DNA from: Hydrogenophaga sp.
GTDB lineage: Bacteria > Pseudomonadota > Gammaproteobacteria > Burkholderiales > Burkholderiaceae_C
NCBI RefSeq assembly: GCF_018780385.1
Contig: NZ_JADMJO010000013.1
Span: forward strand, 1 to 64,000
Length of the DNA: 64,000 nucleotides
Reading direction: 5' to 3'
The notes beneath the pieces are model-generated. The model was not told the DNA's origin and did no database searches. It saw nothing but the letters and a program-made list of their open reading frames with translations. Positions 17,143-26,455 of the stretch are shown piece after piece (position 1 is the first letter of the stretch; every line of letters begins with the position of its first letter). Made by a program: the position numbers and the translations under genes.

Positions 17143-18287
17143 AAAAAACAACCACCAACATGATCCCCTTCAACCGGCCCCACATGACCGGCAAGGAGCT
17201 GTACAACATCGCCGAGGCCCATTTCAATGGGCGCTTGGCCGGCGACGGCCCTTTCACCAAACGCTGTCACGCGTGGATCGAGAGGCGCACAGGTTGCCAC
17301 AAGGCATTGCTGACACATTCTTGCACTGCTGCCCTGGAAATGGCCGCGCTGATGCTCGACATTCAGCCGGGAGACGAGGTGATCATGCCCGCCTTCACCT
17401 TCGTGTCCACTGCCAATGCTTTTGTGCTGCGCGGCGGCGTCCCCGTGTTCGTTGACATCCGAGAAGACACCTTGAATCTCGATGAGCGTCTCATCGAGGC
17501 TGCCATCACGTCACGCACGCGCGCGATCGCTCCCGTTCACTATGCTGGCGTCGCCTGTGAGATGGACACCGTGATGGACATCGCCATCCGGCACGGATTG
17601 AAGGTGGTGGAGGATGCCGCGCAGGGTGTGATGTCCGCCTACAAAGGCCGTGCGCTCGGGAGCATCGGGGACTTTGGAGCCTTCAGCTTCCACGAGACCA
17701 AAAACGTAATCTCTGGTGAGGGCGGAGCGCTGCTGGTGAACGATCCGACACAAGCGCTGCGGGCGGAGATCATTCGCGAAAAAGGGACGGACCGCACCCG
17801 ATTCTTTCGCGGCGAGTTGGACAAGTACACGTGGCAGGAGGTGGGATCATCGTTTCTGCCAGGTGAACTGATCGCAGCGTTTCTGTGGGCACAATTGGAA
17901 GAGGCCCAGTCCATTACCGACGACCGGATGGCGAGTTGGAACCGGTACCACGCTGCCCTGGGCCCCCTGGAAGCCCAGGGCAGGCTCCGCAGGCCGGTGG
18001 TGCCGGAAACCTGTCAGCACAACGCCCACATGTACTACGTCCTGCTGTCTCCGGAGATTGATCGGCAGGCGGTGTTGACGGCGTTGAAAGAAAACGACAT
18101 TTCATCGGTGTTCCACTACGTGCCCCTCCACTCGTCGCCCGCCGGGCTGCGGTACGGGCGGGTACACGGTTCGATGGAGTTCACCGATACCCAGTCGGCT
18201 CGACTGATCCGTCTGCCGCTCTGGGTAGGCCTAACAGCGGAACAACAAGATCGAATCGTGAAGGTGCTGACAAGCGTCGTTACCTGA
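17139..18287 (+). CDS. rffA: dTDP-4-amino-4,6-dideoxygalactose transaminase (RffA/WecE type)
   Basis: A 382-residue DegT/DnrJ/EryC1 aminotransferase. Near the N-terminus is IPFNRPHMTGKELYNI, and the PLP lysine is probably Lys188 in SFHETKNVISGEGGA; both patterns are characteristic of RffA rather than WbpE-type enzymes. RffA converts dTDP-4-keto-6-deoxyglucose plus glutamate to dTDP-4-amino-4,6-dideoxy-D-galactose. The keto sugar would come from RfbA and RfbB encoded 4-8 kb downstream. The ATG overlaps the methyltransferase stop (ATGA). The track ORF beginning at 16815 is a frame extension. Last gene of the island. Confidence 0.87.
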   Translation: MKKTTTNMIPFNRPHMTGKELYNIAEAHFNGRLAGDGPFTKRCHAWIERRTGCHKALLTHSCTAALEMAALMLDIQPGDEVIMPAFTFVSTANAFVLRGGVPVFVDIREDTLNLDERLIEAAITSRTRAIAPVHYAGVACEMDTVMDIAIRHGLKVVEDAAQGVMSAYKGRALGSIGDFGAFSFHETKNVISGEGGALLVNDPTQALRAEIIREKGTDRTRFFRGELDKYTWQEVGSSFLPGELIAAFLWAQLEEAQSITDDRMASWNRYHAALGPLEAQGRLRRPVVPETCQHNAHMYYVLLSPEIDRQAVLTALKENDISSVFHYVPLHSSPAGLRYGRVHGSMEFTDTQSARLIRLPLWVGLTAEQQDRIVKVLTSVVT

Positions 18288-18325
18288 GTCGCCCACCCGC
18301 CCAAAGCGCACTTTGCGTCGATCCT

Positions 18326-19414
18326 TCACGTCTGCTCCCGCTGCGCGTTGAGCCAGCGCTTGACCCGCACCCCGTTGCCCACCTGCTCCAGGTCGTGCTC
18401 GATGCCGGCGAGTTCGGCCTCCAGGGCACGCGCGTGATCGATCCGGTTCTGCAGCAGCGTGTTGGCGTTGGGTGAGAGTCCATCGGGCAGATCGAACTCG
18501 TCGGCCAGCGCGTTCTGGCGGCCGGCTCGCTCGCGCTCCAGCTCGGCCACCTGGGCTTTCAGGAGCAGCGTGAGTGAAGCCAGGCGCTCGTCGGAGAGTT
18601 TGTGCACCGCTGCGGGGTCGGCCAGTTCGACGCGGCTCTGGATCTGCAACAAGGTGACGAGGTCTCGCTTTTCATAGGCTGCATTGGCCTCGCTCATCAG
18701 CGCCGTCTTGCGCAGGCGGGCCTGCGGGTCGGTTTCGCGGTCGGGGTGCAGGGCGCTGGCCAGCTGGCGGAACAGACGGCGCAGCAGCGTGTCGGCGTCA
18801 TGCTGCTCGGTCTGACGCAGCGCAGCACCGGGTTTTTTGCGCTCGCGCTTGGCCTGCGCGGCCTCGCGCTTTTTGTCTTGGACTTCTTCCTGCGAGCGGC
18901 GCAGGCGCGCCATGCCGGCGCGCAGCAGTTGTTCGGCGCTGAGGTCCTGGCCTTCGTCGTCCAGCGGTTCGCCCAGCACCGACTCCAAGCGCGCACGCAG
19001 CGCATCGGCCGCCTCCCGCTTGAGCTGAGCGAGCGTGCGCGGGCTGTGGCGGTCGTGCAGTTCGCGCATGCCCTCGCTTCCCGGCCCACCGGCTTCGGCC
19101 AACGTGCGCGCGAGCTGGCATAGCACGGCGCGGGCCGTGTCGCATTGGCCTTGGCTGAGTTCCTTGCCTTGCAGGAAACCCTCCAACGCCAGCGCCACTT
19201 CACGCTGACCCCGCGCCAGTTGGCGGCGCAGCGGGTCGATGGCGCCATGCAGCTCCTGGCGGTGCAGCTGGCCCAGGGCGTCGAGCTCGGCGAGCTGGCT
19301 CTTCAGTTTGTCGATGCGGGTGAGCTGCAGGTTGTAGGCGCGGGCCGCAGCGGACAGGGGTTGTTCGCTGGGCGGCAGCACGAGCAGGGAGGCTGCAACG
19401 GGGGTCTTGGTCAT
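18326..19414 (-). CDS. coiled-coil protein with C-terminal J-domain-like HPD motif
   Basis: A 362-residue charged protein. Residues 20-70 and 120-200 are rich in Leu/Glu/Arg heptad-like stretches and probably coiled coil. Around residues 207-260 lies a J-domain-like region, LLRRLFRQLASALHPDRETD, with HPD at 223-225 and a following MSEANAAYEKRD helix. A second charged segment rich in Leu/Arg follows. The HPD tripeptide is what DnaJ proteins use to stimulate Hsp70 ATPase, so an Hsp70 co-chaperone role is possible. The track start at 20839 runs antisense through radA; ATG 19414 is right. It diverges from radA across only 27 bases. Confidence 0.65.
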   Translation of the reverse strand: MTKTPVAASLLVLPPSEQPLSAAARAYNLQLTRIDKLKSQLAELDALGQLHRQELHGAIDPLRRQLARGQREVALALEGFLQGKELSQGQCDTARAVLCQLARTLAEAGGPGSEGMRELHDRHSPRTLAQLKREAADALRARLESVLGEPLDDEGQDLSAEQLLRAGMARLRRSQEEVQDKKREAAQAKRERKKPGAALRQTEQHDADTLLRRLFRQLASALHPDRETDPQARLRKTALMSEANAAYEKRDLVTLLQIQSRVELADPAAVHKLSDERLASLTLLLKAQVAELERERAGRQNALADEFDLPDGLSPNANTLLQNRIDHARALEAELAGIEHDLEQVGNGVRVKRWLNAQREQT

Positions 19415-19441
19415 GGACTCTCGACTATATTGCCCTGCACC

Positions 19442-20818
19442 ATGGCCAAAGACAAAACCCAATACACCTGCAACGAATGCGGCGGCTCCAGCCCCAAGTG
19501 GCTGGGCAAATGCCCGCACTGCAACGCCTGGAACACGTTGGTGGAATCGGTGGCCGAATCCACCGCGCCGTCGAAAAACCGCTTTGCCTCGCTCGCGAAG
19601 ACCGCCGAGGTCACCACCCTGGCCGACATCGACGCCACCGACGTGCAACGCACGCCCACGGGCCAAGACGAACTCGACCGCGTGCTGGGTGGCGGCATCG
19701 TGGAAGGCGGTGTGGTGCTGATCGGTGGCGACCCCGGCATCGGCAAGTCGACCCTGCTGCTGCAGGCGCTGGACTCGCTGCAGCGCGCAGGCCTGAAGAC
19801 GCTCTACGTGACGGGCGAAGAGAGCGGCGCGCAGGTGGCGCTGCGCTCGCGCCGACTCGGGCTCGATGGCTCGCAGGTGAGCGTGCTGGCCGAAATCCAG
19901 TTGGAGAAAATCCTGGCCACGCTGGACCATGTGAGGCCAGGCATCGCCGTGATCGATTCGATCCAGACCGTGTACTCCGAACAGCTCACCTCGGCGCCCG
20001 GTTCGGTGGCGCAGGTGCGCGAGTGCGCGGCGCACCTGACACGCGCGGCCAAGGCCAGCGGCACGGCGATCGTGCTGGTCGGCCACGTGACCAAAGAAGG
20101 CGCGCTGGCCGGGCCGCGCGTGCTGGAGCACATGGTGGACACGGTGCTGTACTTTGAAGGCGACACGCACAGCAGCTTCCGCCTGATCCGCGCGATCAAG
20201 AACCGCTTTGGCGCGGTCAACGAGATCGGCGTGTTCGCCATGACCGAGAAAGGCCTGAAGGGTGTGAGCAACCCGAGCGCGATTTTTCTCTCGCAACACA
20301 GCGAGCCTGTGCCGGGCAGTTGCGTGATGGTGACGCTGGAAGGCACGCGGCCCATGTTGGTGGAAATCCAGGCGCTGGTGGACAGCGGCGGGCCTTCTCC
20401 CCGGCGTTTGAGCGTGGGCCTGGACCGCGACCGCCTCGCCATGCTGCTCGCGGTGCTGCACCGCCACGCCGGCGTGGCCTGCATGGACCAGGACGTGTTC
20501 GTCAACGCCGTGGGCGGCGTGCGCATCAGCGAACCGGCGGCCGATCTGGCGGTGATGCTGGCCATCACCTCCAGCCTGCGCGGCCGGCCGCTGCCCAAGG
20601 GCTTCATCGCCTTTGGAGAAGTCGGCCTGGCCGGCGAAGTCCGCCCGGCCCCGCGCGGCCAGGAGCGACTGAAGGAAGCGGCCAAGCTGGGCTTCAGTGT
20701 GGCGGTGGTGCCCAAGGCCAACTTGCCGAAGAAAAACGACAAGGCGTTTGAGGGCCTCACGGTGCACGGCGTGGACCGCATCGAAGAGGCCATGGAGCTG
20801 GCCCGCAGCCTCGCCTGA
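19442..20818 (+). CDS. radA: DNA repair protein RadA
   Basis: A 458-residue RadA/Sms protein. It has an N-terminal zinc finger, CNECGGSSPKWLGKCPHC (residues 10-27), the Walker A motif GGDPGIGKST (95-104), the Walker B-like IAVIDSIQTV, the family-specific KNRFG motif in IRAIKNRFGAVNE, and a C-terminal Lon-protease-like domain ending near LTVHGVDRIEEA. RadA is a RecA-like branch-migration ATPase in recombination and repair. ATG 19442 is chosen because homology starts there; the track frame opens 99 codons earlier, inside the opposite gene. Length is normal. Confidence 0.96.
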   Translation: MAKDKTQYTCNECGGSSPKWLGKCPHCNAWNTLVESVAESTAPSKNRFASLAKTAEVTTLADIDATDVQRTPTGQDELDRVLGGGIVEGGVVLIGGDPGIGKSTLLLQALDSLQRAGLKTLYVTGEESGAQVALRSRRLGLDGSQVSVLAEIQLEKILATLDHVRPGIAVIDSIQTVYSEQLTSAPGSVAQVRECAAHLTRAAKASGTAIVLVGHVTKEGALAGPRVLEHMVDTVLYFEGDTHSSFRLIRAIKNRFGAVNEIGVFAMTEKGLKGVSNPSAIFLSQHSEPVPGSCVMVTLEGTRPMLVEIQALVDSGGPSPRRLSVGLDRDRLAMLLAVLHRHAGVACMDQDVFVNAVGGVRISEPAADLAVMLAITSSLRGRPLPKGFIAFGEVGLAGEVRPAPRGQERLKEAAKLGFSVAVVPKANLPKKNDKAFEGLTVHGVDRIEEAMELARSLA

Positions 20819-20880
20819 ACCCGCGCGGCCTGCGTACAAACCGCAGCGGCGCGCCCGCCGCGTCGAAGGACAATCGCCCC

Positions 20881-21315
20881 ATGCAATTCAAGAAATTCCT
20901 CGTTCCCCTGGGCTGTGCGGCCCTGTTGGTGGTGGCGCACCGCGCCTCCGGCTGGCCCGGCGTGGCCGCCGTCGGCGGTGGCCTGCTCATGTGGCTGCTG
21001 CTGCACGTCACCCGCCTCATGACGGTGCTCAAGCGCGCCGCCCACCGCCCGATCGGCCACGTGGACAGCGCGGTGATGCTCAACGCCAAGCTCAAACCCG
21101 GCGTCACGCTGATGCACGTCATCGCCATGACGCGCGCGCTGGGTGAGCGCATCTCGGATGAAGGCGCCGAGCCCGAGGTGTACCGCTGGACCGACGCCGG
21201 CCTGTCGACGGTGCAAGCCGAGTTCAACAACGGCAAGCTGGTGCGCTGGCAACTGACACGGCCCGACCCCGAGGCGTCACCCCCGGCACCCAACCCGACC
21301 AGCCCGGCGCCGTAA
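20881..21315 (+). CDS. small membrane protein of unknown function
   Basis: A 144-residue protein with two hydrophobic segments near residues 8-20 and 27-46 (VAAVGGGLLMWLLLHVTRLM), then a basic/acidic soluble region of about 80 residues and a proline-rich tail. I do not recognise a domain. It lies 62 bases after radA and 64 bases before ilvE on the same strand, so cotranscription with either is possible. The codon use looks native and the frame is well supported by third-position GC. Function is not inferable. Confidence 0.7.
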   Translation: MQFKKFLVPLGCAALLVVAHRASGWPGVAAVGGGLLMWLLLHVTRLMTVLKRAAHRPIGHVDSAVMLNAKLKPGVTLMHVIAMTRALGERISDEGAEPEVYRWTDAGLSTVQAEFNNGKLVRWQLTRPDPEASPPAPNPTSPAP

Positions 21316-21379
21316 AATCGCCGGTTTGGCGGCCATTCCTGTCGGTTGGGCGCCCCTCACGAACAACCCAAAGGACCCC

Positions 21380-22330
21380 ATGAACCCCATCGTTCCCTCG
21401 ATGTCCGACCGCGACGGCAAGATCTGGATGGACGGCCAGATGGTGGACTGGCGCGACGCCAAGATCCATGTGCTGACCCACACGCTGCACTACGGCTGTG
21501 GCGCTTTCGAGGGGGTGCGGGCTTACAACGCGGTCGGCGGCACGGCGATCTTCCGCCTGGAAGAGCACACCGAGCGTCTGTTCAACAGCGCCAAGATCCT
21601 GCGCATGAAGCTGCCCTTCACCATGGAAGAAGCCATGGAAGCGCAAAAAGCCGTGGTGCGCGAGAACAAGCTGGAGAGCTGCTACATCCGCCCGCTGACC
21701 TGGATCGGGGACAAGAAGCTGGGCGTGTCCCCCAAGGGCAACACCATCCACCTGATGGTGGCGGCGTGGGCCTGGGGCGCGTACCTGGGCGAAGAAGGCC
21801 TGAAGCGCGGCATCCGCGTGAAGACCAGCAGCTACACCCGCCACCACGTCAACATCACCATGACGCAGGCCAAGGCGGTGAGCAACTACACCAACAGCAT
21901 CCTGGCCAACATGGAAGTCACCGACGAGGGCTACGACGAAGCGCTGCTGCTTGACGCCTCCGGCTTCGTGAGCGAAGGCGCCGGCGAGAACATCTTCGTC
22001 GTCAAGAACGGCGTGATCTACACGCCCGACCTCTCGGCCGGCGCGCTCAACGGCATCACACGCAACACGGTGTTCCACATCGCCAAGGACCTGGGCCTGG
22101 AGATCATCCAGAAGCGCATCACCCGCGACGAGGTCTACATCGCCGACGAGGCTTTCTTCACCGGCACCGCCGCTGAGGTGACCCCCATCCGCGAACTCGA
22201 CCGCATCGAACTGGGCAAAGGCGACTACGTGGGCAGCCGCGGCCCGATCACCGAAAAGATCCAGAGCGCGTTCTTCGACATCGTCAACGGCCGCAACCCC
22301 AAGTACGCCCACTGGCTCACCAAGGTCTGA
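21380..22330 (+). CDS. ilvE: branched-chain amino acid aminotransferase
   Basis: A 316-residue fold-type IV PLP aminotransferase. THTLHYGCGAFEGVRAY near residue 33 and the PLP lysine, probably Lys165 in ITMTQAKAVSNYTNS, match IlvE, as does LDASGFVSEGAGENIF. It catalyses the last, reversible transamination to leucine, isoleucine and valine with glutamate. The ATG at 21380 has AAGGA six bases upstream; the track start adds 18 unlikely residues. The zf-CHCC gene follows after 4 bases. Confidence 0.95.
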   Translation: MNPIVPSMSDRDGKIWMDGQMVDWRDAKIHVLTHTLHYGCGAFEGVRAYNAVGGTAIFRLEEHTERLFNSAKILRMKLPFTMEEAMEAQKAVVRENKLESCYIRPLTWIGDKKLGVSPKGNTIHLMVAAWAWGAYLGEEGLKRGIRVKTSSYTRHHVNITMTQAKAVSNYTNSILANMEVTDEGYDEALLLDASGFVSEGAGENIFVVKNGVIYTPDLSAGALNGITRNTVFHIAKDLGLEIIQKRITRDEVYIADEAFFTGTAAEVTPIRELDRIELGKGDYVGSRGPITEKIQSAFFDIVNGRNPKYAHWLTKV

Positions 22331-22334
22331 CCCC

Positions 22335-22553
22335 ATGAGCTCCCCCAAGATCATCTCGGCCGTCGAACTCAAGGCCACCGACCTCAATGCCCAGGGCGGC
22401 GTGTTCTGCCCGAACAAGCTGGCCGACATGAAGCTCTGGAACAGCCACCCCAGGGTGTATCTGGATGTGAGTCACACCGGCGAGGCAAAATGTCCTTATT
22501 GCGGAACGGTGTACCGCCTCAAATCCGGCGAGACGGTTTCACACGGACACTGA
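22335..22553 (+). CDS. zf-CHCC zinc-finger domain protein
   Basis: A 72-residue protein made almost entirely of a zinc-binding domain: the ligand set is Cys in VFCPNKLADM, His in WNSHPRVYLDV and CPYCGTVYRL, the C-H-C-C pattern of the zf-CHCC family (relatives include a mitochondrial complex I accessory subunit). The bacterial function is unclear. It follows ilvE by 4 bases and should be its operon partner, an arrangement I recall as common in Burkholderiales. A hairpin shortly after its stop may end the unit. Confidence 0.88.
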   Translation: MSSPKIISAVELKATDLNAQGGVFCPNKLADMKLWNSHPRVYLDVSHTGEAKCPYCGTVYRLKSGETVSHGH

Positions 22554-22567
22554 TCCGGAACGGGATT

Positions 22568-22583
22568 CCGCCGAAAGTGGCGG
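22568..22583 (+). terminator. weak hairpin after the ilvE/zf-CHCC unit
   Basis: CCGCC-GAAAGT-GGCGG forms a five-pair GC stem, followed by TTTGG rather than a full U-tract. It lies 14 bases past the zf-CHCC stop and about 70 bases before rfbB. It could attenuate read-through into the polysaccharide locus. I did not see a JUMPstart/ops-like GGCGGTAGC in this gap. Confidence 0.35.
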
Positions 22584-22655
22584 TTTGGTGAAGATAATGC
22601 GTGGTTCACGGCGGCCTCCGGGCTGCCCCAAGATAGCCACCTATAGGGAAGTTTC

Positions 22656-23726
22656 ATGATTCTGGTCACTGGCGGCGCCGGCTTCATTGGCGGCAATTTC
22701 GTGCTCGACTGGCTGGCCCAGATGGCCGAGCCCGTTGTCAATCTCGACAAGCTCACCTACGCTGGTAACATGGAAAACTTGGCCAGCCTGCAGGGCGACG
22801 TGCGCCATGTGTTCGTACAGGGCGACATCGGCGATGGCGCCCTGGTGGCCCGGCTGCTGGCCGAGCACCGGCCCCGCGCGGTGATCAACTTCGCCGCCGA
22901 GAGCCACGTTGACCGCTCCATTCACGGCGCCGAAGACTTCATCCAGACCAACATCGTCGGCACCTTCCGCCTGCTCGAAGCGGTGCGCGCGCACTGGTCG
23001 GCTCTGCCGGCTGAAGAAAAATCTGCCTTCCGCATGCTGCACGTGAGTACCGACGAGGTCTACGGCAGCCTGGCGCCCGACGCGCCGGCCTTCACCGAAA
23101 CGCACGGCTTCGAGCCCAACAGCCCTTACTCGGCCAGCAAGGCAGCCAGCGACCACTTGGTGCGCGCCTGGCACCACACCCACGGCCTGCCGGTGCTCAC
23201 CACCAACTGCAGCAACAACTACGGCCCGTTCCATTTCCCTGAGAAACTCATCCCGCTGATGATCGTCAACGCACTCGCCGGCAAGCCCCTGCCGGTGTAC
23301 GGCGACGGCATGCAGGTGCGCGACTGGCTCTATGTGAAAGACCACTGCAGCGCGATCCGCCGCGTGCTGGAAGGCGGGCTGGTGGGCGAGACCTACAACG
23401 TCGGCGGCTGGAACGAAAAGCCCAACCTGGACATCGTGCGCACCGTCTGCGCCCTGCTCGACGAGCTGCGCCCGCGCACCGACGGCCAGCCCTACGCCAG
23501 CCAGATCAGCTATGTGAAAGACCGCCCCGGCCACGACCGTCGCTACGCCATCGACGCGCGCAAGATCGAACGCGAACTGGGCTGGAAGCCTGCTGAGACC
23601 TTCGAGAGCGGCATCCGCAAGACCGTGCAGTGGTACCTGGACCACCCCGAGTGGGTGGCGAACGTGCAGAGCGGTTCTTATCGGCAGTGGGTGCAGGCGC
23701 AGTACGAGGCCGCGATCACCGCCTGA
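22656..23726 (+). CDS. rfbB: dTDP-glucose 4,6-dehydratase
   Basis: A 356-residue extended SDR enzyme. It shows [11 protein letters not shown] at residues 6-16, the catalytic region STDEVYG near 130 and [11 protein letters not shown] with the Tyr/Lys pair near 160, plus [14 protein letters not shown]. It converts dTDP-glucose to dTDP-4-keto-6-deoxyglucose with NAD. The product feeds both L-rhamnose synthesis (rfbC, rfbD here) and probably the RffA aminotransferase of the upstream island. It opens the O-antigen locus about 100 bases after the zf-CHCC gene. The ATG is preceded by AGGGAAG. Confidence 0.95.
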   Translation: MILVTGGAGFIGGNFVLDWLAQMAEPVVNLDKLTYAGNMENLASLQGDVRHVFVQGDIGDGALVARLLAEHRPRAVINFAAESHVDRSIHGAEDFIQTNIVGTFRLLEAVRAHWSALPAEEKSAFRMLHVSTDEVYGSLAPDAPAFTETHGFEPNSPYSASKAASDHLVRAWHHTHGLPVLTTNCSNNYGPFHFPEKLIPLMIVNALAGKPLPVYGDGMQVRDWLYVKDHCSAIRRVLEGGLVGETYNVGGWNEKPNLDIVRTVCALLDELRPRTDGQPYASQISYVKDRPGHDRRYAIDARKIERELGWKPAETFESGIRKTVQWYLDHPEWVANVQSGSYRQWVQAQYEAAITA

Positions 23727-23794
23727 ACCACGTTGCCGCTACCGCACTGTGCGGGCCCCTAGGCATTCGCCGTATAGAGAAAAACTTCATATCC

Positions 23795-24658
23795 ATGGAC
23801 CAACACAGCCCCGCACGCGCAGACGAATTCGAAGACTCCATCGATCTTTTCGATGTTGTACTGACCTTGGCTGAGAACATCAAGCTCCTGTTGCTGGGAC
23901 CTTTGATTGCAGGAGCGCTGGTGTACGGTCTGACATTCCTTCTACCGCAGAAGTTTCAGAGTACCGCAGTATTGCGATCGGAAGCAGAAGTCGCCTCCTA
24001 CATGACCACCGCCGCGGTTCTTGACGCGTCACTGGCCAATCTTGGCTTTTTGAAGGATCTGTCTGAGGAAGAAGCGGAGGAAGCCCGCATTGACTTGACC
24101 CAGCGCATCACAACCCAAGTAGGTCGCAACGACAAACTTGTGACCCTCCATGTGATCGCAGACTCACCGGGAGTGGCCCAAAGTATCGCCAACGAAATAC
24201 TCAAAAATACCTTCGCCGGTCTCAGACCGAAAGGTGCCGAGTTGAAGCGATTGGAAACTCAAAAGACCGCACTGGAGCAGCAAATCAGCGAACTCTTGAC
24301 AACAAGCAAGAAGGCGCAAAAGCTTTTGGACGAATCCTCCCCCGCGGGCGACAACGGTCTTTTGGCTGAATCCATATCCAGCCTTTCTGAAGGTGGGATC
24401 CGAATGCAGGAAACGTTGCTTAAGGTAGAAAAAAAGATCGAGGGTTTGACCACTGAGGACTTGCTGCAGTCCCCGACCTTGCCCAAAAGACCTGCGGCAC
24501 CAAGGAAGGGCCTGACCGCAATTCTTAGCGCGGTCGGGATAGGATTCCTCTTACTGGTGTTCGTTCTCGTGAGGCATTTCTGGATAACTGCCAACACGTT
24601 GGAGCCGCAGCGGCACCGTCTGGATGCCTTGAAGCGCACGTACGGACTTGGTCGATGA
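23795..24658 (+). CDS. wzz: Wzz-like polysaccharide chain-length regulator
   Basis: A 287-residue protein with a transmembrane helix near residues 29-49 (KLLLLGPLIAGALVYGLTFLL), a periplasmic middle with heptad-rich helices (KRLETQKTALEQQISELL) and a second helix near 244-265 preceded by the proline-rich PTLPKRPAAPRKG. This is the Wzz/polysaccharide co-polymerase layout, here without a C-terminal kinase. It should set O-antigen modal length together with Wzy. It splits the rfb genes and is AT-richer than them; the start at 23795 fits the predicted membrane topology. The final bases overlap rfbD. Confidence 0.8.
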   Translation: MDQHSPARADEFEDSIDLFDVVLTLAENIKLLLLGPLIAGALVYGLTFLLPQKFQSTAVLRSEAEVASYMTTAAVLDASLANLGFLKDLSEEEAEEARIDLTQRITTQVGRNDKLVTLHVIADSPGVAQSIANEILKNTFAGLRPKGAELKRLETQKTALEQQISELLTTSKKAQKLLDESSPAGDNGLLAESISSLSEGGIRMQETLLKVEKKIEGLTTEDLLQSPTLPKRPAAPRKGLTAILSAVGIGFLLLVFVLVRHFWITANTLEPQRHRLDALKRTYGLGR

Positions 24659-25557
24659 GTCTCATCCTGCTCTTGGGGCGAAATGGGCAGCTCGGTTGGG
24701 AGCTCCAGCGAAGTTTGGCGCCGCTGGGTGAACTGGTCGCGTTGGACCGGCGCAGCACAGGGAGTGACGGTGGCTGCGGTGATCTCAACAATCTGGAGGG
24801 TTTGCGCGAAACCGTGCTGCGACTGCGCCCCGACGTGATCGTGAACGCGGCGGCCCACACCGCCGTGGACAAGGCCGAGAGCGAGCCTGAGCAAGCGCGC
24901 GCCGCCAATGCACTGGCGCCGGGCGCGCTGGCACAAGCCGCCAGCGAAGTGGGTGCCCTGCTGGTGCACTACTCCACCGACTACGTGTTTGACGGCAGCG
25001 GCACCGCGCCATGGAGCGAAGATGCAGTCACCGGTCCTTTAAGCGTGTACGGGCAGACCAAACTGGAAGGCGAGCAGCTGATCGCTGCGGCCGATGCGCG
25101 CCACCTGATCTTTCGCACCAGCTGGGTCTACGCCGCGCGTGGCGGCAACTTCGCCAAGACCATGCTGCGGCTGGCGCAGGAACGCGACAGCCTCACCGTG
25201 ATTGACGACCAGTTCGGCGCGCCGACCGGCGCCGAATTGATCGCCGACGTGACGGCCCACGCCATTCACCAAACCCTGCGCGAGGAAGCGCACTGCGGCA
25301 CCTACCACCTTGCGGCAGCAGGCGAAACCACCTGGAACGGCTACGCCCGCTTCGTGCTTGAGGCGGCTCGCGCCCTCAAGCCAGACCTCGCGATCAAGGC
25401 CCGGGAAGTGGCGCCAGTGCCCACCAGCGCCTTCCCCACACCGGCACGCCGACCCCTGAATTCGCGCCTGGACACGACCCGCCTGCGCGACAATTTTGGC
25501 CTCACGCTGCCCGACTGGCAGCACGGCGTGCGGCGTATGCTCGCCGAAATTCTTTGA
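24655..25557 (+). CDS. rfbD: dTDP-4-dehydrorhamnose reductase
   Basis: A 300-residue SDR-type protein. It has [16 protein letters not shown] at the N-terminus for NAD(P)H binding, the [19 protein letters not shown] helix, [10 protein letters not shown] near residue 102 and the catalytic YGQTKLEGE near 130. It performs the last step of dTDP-L-rhamnose synthesis. The start overlaps the wzz stop by 4 bases, and rfbA follows after 10 bases. All key residues are present and the length is typical. Confidence 0.95.
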   Translation: MSLILLLGRNGQLGWELQRSLAPLGELVALDRRSTGSDGGCGDLNNLEGLRETVLRLRPDVIVNAAAHTAVDKAESEPEQARAANALAPGALAQAASEVGALLVHYSTDYVFDGSGTAPWSEDAVTGPLSVYGQTKLEGEQLIAAADARHLIFRTSWVYAARGGNFAKTMLRLAQERDSLTVIDDQFGAPTGAELIADVTAHAIHQTLREEAHCGTYHLAAAGETTWNGYARFVLEAARALKPDLAIKAREVAPVPTSAFPTPARRPLNSRLDTTRLRDNFGLTLPDWQHGVRRMLAEIL

Positions 25558-25567
25558 GACAAAACGC

Positions 25568-26455
25568 ATGACACAACGCAAAGGCATCATCCTGGCCGGC
25601 GGCTCCGGTACCCGCCTGCACCCGGCCACACTGGCGATCAGCAAACAGCTGCTGCCGGTGTATGACAAGCCGATGATTTACTACCCACTGACAACCCTGA
25701 TGCTTGCTGGTATCCGCGACGTGCTCATCATCAGCACGCCGCAGGACACGCCACGCTTCCAGCAATTGCTGGGCGACGGCAGTGCGTGGGGCATGAACCT
25801 GCAGTACGCGGTGCAACCCAGCCCCGACGGTCTGGCACAGGCCTTCATCATCGGCGCCAACTTTGTGGGCAACAGCCCCAGCGCCCTGGTGCTCGGCGAC
25901 AACATCTACTACGGCCACGACTTCACCACGCTGCTGGCCGACGCCGACACAAAGGCGAGCGGCGCCACCGTGTTCGCCTACCACGTGAACGACCCCGAGC
26001 GCTACGGCGTGGTGGCCTTCGACGCGCAAGGCAAGGCCCGCAGCATCGAAGAAAAGCCTGCCAAGCCCCAGAGCAACTACGCCGTCACCGGCCTGTACTT
26101 CTACGACCAGCAGGTGGTGGACATTGCGAAAGCGGTGAAGCCCAGCGCGCGCGGCGAGCTGGAAATCACCGCTGTGAACCAAAGCTATTTGGACATTGGC
26201 CAGCTCAACGTGCAGATCTTGGAGCGAGGTTACGCGTGGCTGGACACCGGCACTCACGACAGCCTGCTCGAAGCCAGCCAGTTCATCGCCACACTGGAGC
26301 ACCGCCAAGGCCTGAAGATCGCCTGCCCTGAAGAAATTTCATGGCGGCACGGCTGGATCGACAGCGCCCAACTGGAGGTCCTCGCGCAACCCATGCTCAA
26401 GAACGGCTACGGCCAGTATCTCGTGCGTCTCCTCAAGGACCCGGTGCTCCGATGA
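25568..26455 (+). CDS. rfbA: glucose-1-phosphate thymidylyltransferase
   Basis: A 295-residue nucleotidyltransferase with the signature [16 protein letters not shown] at residue 6, [15 protein letters not shown], and the metal/sugar-binding [12 protein letters not shown] near 108. It makes dTDP-glucose from dTTP and glucose-1-phosphate, the first step towards every dTDP-6-deoxy sugar in this locus, and is normally feedback-inhibited by dTDP-rhamnose. The start at 25568 gives the canonical N-terminus; the track adds 24 codons from rfbD. The stop overlaps rfbC. Confidence 0.96.
   Translation: MTQRKGIILAGGSGTRLHPATLAISKQLLPVYDKPMIYYPLTTLMLAGIRDVLIISTPQDTPRFQQLLGDGSAWGMNLQYAVQPSPDGLAQAFIIGANFVGNSPSALVLGDNIYYGHDFTTLLADADTKASGATVFAYHVNDPERYGVVAFDAQGKARSIEEKPAKPQSNYAVTGLYFYDQQVVDIAKAVKPSARGELEITAVNQSYLDIGQLNVQILERGYAWLDTGTHDSLLEASQFIATLEHRQGLKIACPEEISWRHGWIDSAQLEVLAQPMLKNGYGQYLVRLLKDPVLR

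Noticed and set aside
19415-20839. N-terminal extension of the J-domain-like gene to 837 residues
   Set aside because: The extra codons are antisense to radA and give a His/Arg/Gln-rich non-protein-like sequence; ATG 19414 is adequate.
22554-22655. JUMPstart/ops element before the O-antigen locus
   Set aside because: I looked for GGCGGTAGC and the longer JUMPstart pattern and found only partial resemblance (GGCGGTTTGG).
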